The notes beneath the pieces were generated by a model. It searched no databases and was not told where the DNA came from. It was given only the letters and a program-made list of their open reading frames with translations. The position numbers were made by a program, and so were the translations under genes. A stretch of 14,336 bases of DNA, taken from the NCBI GenBank assembly GCA_910585935.1, contig CAJUHN010000075.1:1-14336 (forward strand). Reading direction: 5' to 3'. This document shows, one piece after another, positions 14,251 to 14,336 of this stretch. Within the stretch, counting starts at the first letter, position 1. The number at the start of each line of letters is the position of its first letter. Source of the DNA: an uncultured Lachnospiraceae bacterium (GTDB lineage Bacteria > Bacillota > Clostridia > Lachnospirales > Lachnospiraceae).

Positions 14251-14336
14251 AACAGCCAATAAACTAGCGGAGGTGAAGAAGTAATTCCAAAAGAAGCCCC
14301 TTGGAAGACGTCGGCACTTAATGAGCAAACCCGCAA
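14251..14336 (+). repeat. Structured dispersed repeat, copy E (truncated by window end)
   Basis: The first half of a plus-strand copy. The 5' box AACAGCCAATAAACTAGCGG (14251-14270) is closest to copy B. It is followed by a different variable arm (GAGGTGAAGAAGTAATTCC), the conserved block GAAGCCCCTTGGAAGACG and TCGGCACTTAATGAGC, then the start of an apical hairpin (AAACCC with a GCAA-like loop start). The return arm is outside the window, so its pairing with the variable arm is an untested prediction. Confidence 0.9.

Noticed and set aside
1..14336. CRISPR array
   Set aside because: The repeats are about 160 bp, widely dispersed and in both orientations, not short direct repeats with regular spacers.

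Overview
The window looks like a chromosomal segment from a low-GC, spore-forming member of the Clostridia, probably Lachnospiraceae-like. This rests on the AT-rich sequence, strong AGGAGG-type ribosome binding sites, a SipL-type spore morphogenesis protein, a YtaF-type sporulation membrane protein, and choline-binding-like cell-wall repeats. The species assignment is inference only.

Left to right: a truncated structured repeat (copy A, 1-127); a small AraC-type regulator (338-1030, +); a second repeat (copy B, 1098-1257); a two-gene minus-strand operon of a PrcB-like lipoprotein and SipL (3259-1261); a divergently transcribed type IIA Ca2+ P-type ATPase (3436-6159, +); ytaF (6741-6097, -), whose 3' end overlaps the ATPase 3' end tail to tail; repeat C (6896-7068); an unrecognised 153-aa gene (7685-7224, -); repeat D (7797-7954); the phosphoglucomutase pgcA (9741-8014, -); a PEGA-domain lipoprotein (11366-9840, -); a large secreted cell-wall-binding protein with a beta-solenoid-like middle (13680-11599, -); a very AT-rich gene-free stretch; and a fifth repeat (copy E) cut by the window end.

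The conserved genes fit two themes: spore formation (sipL, ytaF, possibly calcium transport) and cell envelope or sugar-phosphate metabolism (pgcA, the PEGA lipoprotein, the cell-wall-binding protein).

The most unusual content is the repeat family. The five copies share conserved blocks but have different paired arms. In the three complete copies the long outer stem (15-24 bp), an inner 6-bp stem and the apical hairpin all change sequence while staying complementary, and a GNRA-type loop alternates between GAAA and GAGA. That is by-eye covariation and points to selection on a folded RNA or single-stranded DNA. Copies A/B and C/D each form an inward-facing inverted pair around one accessory-looking gene, which suggests cassette-like behaviour. 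Whether this family is already described cannot be decided from the sequence alone.
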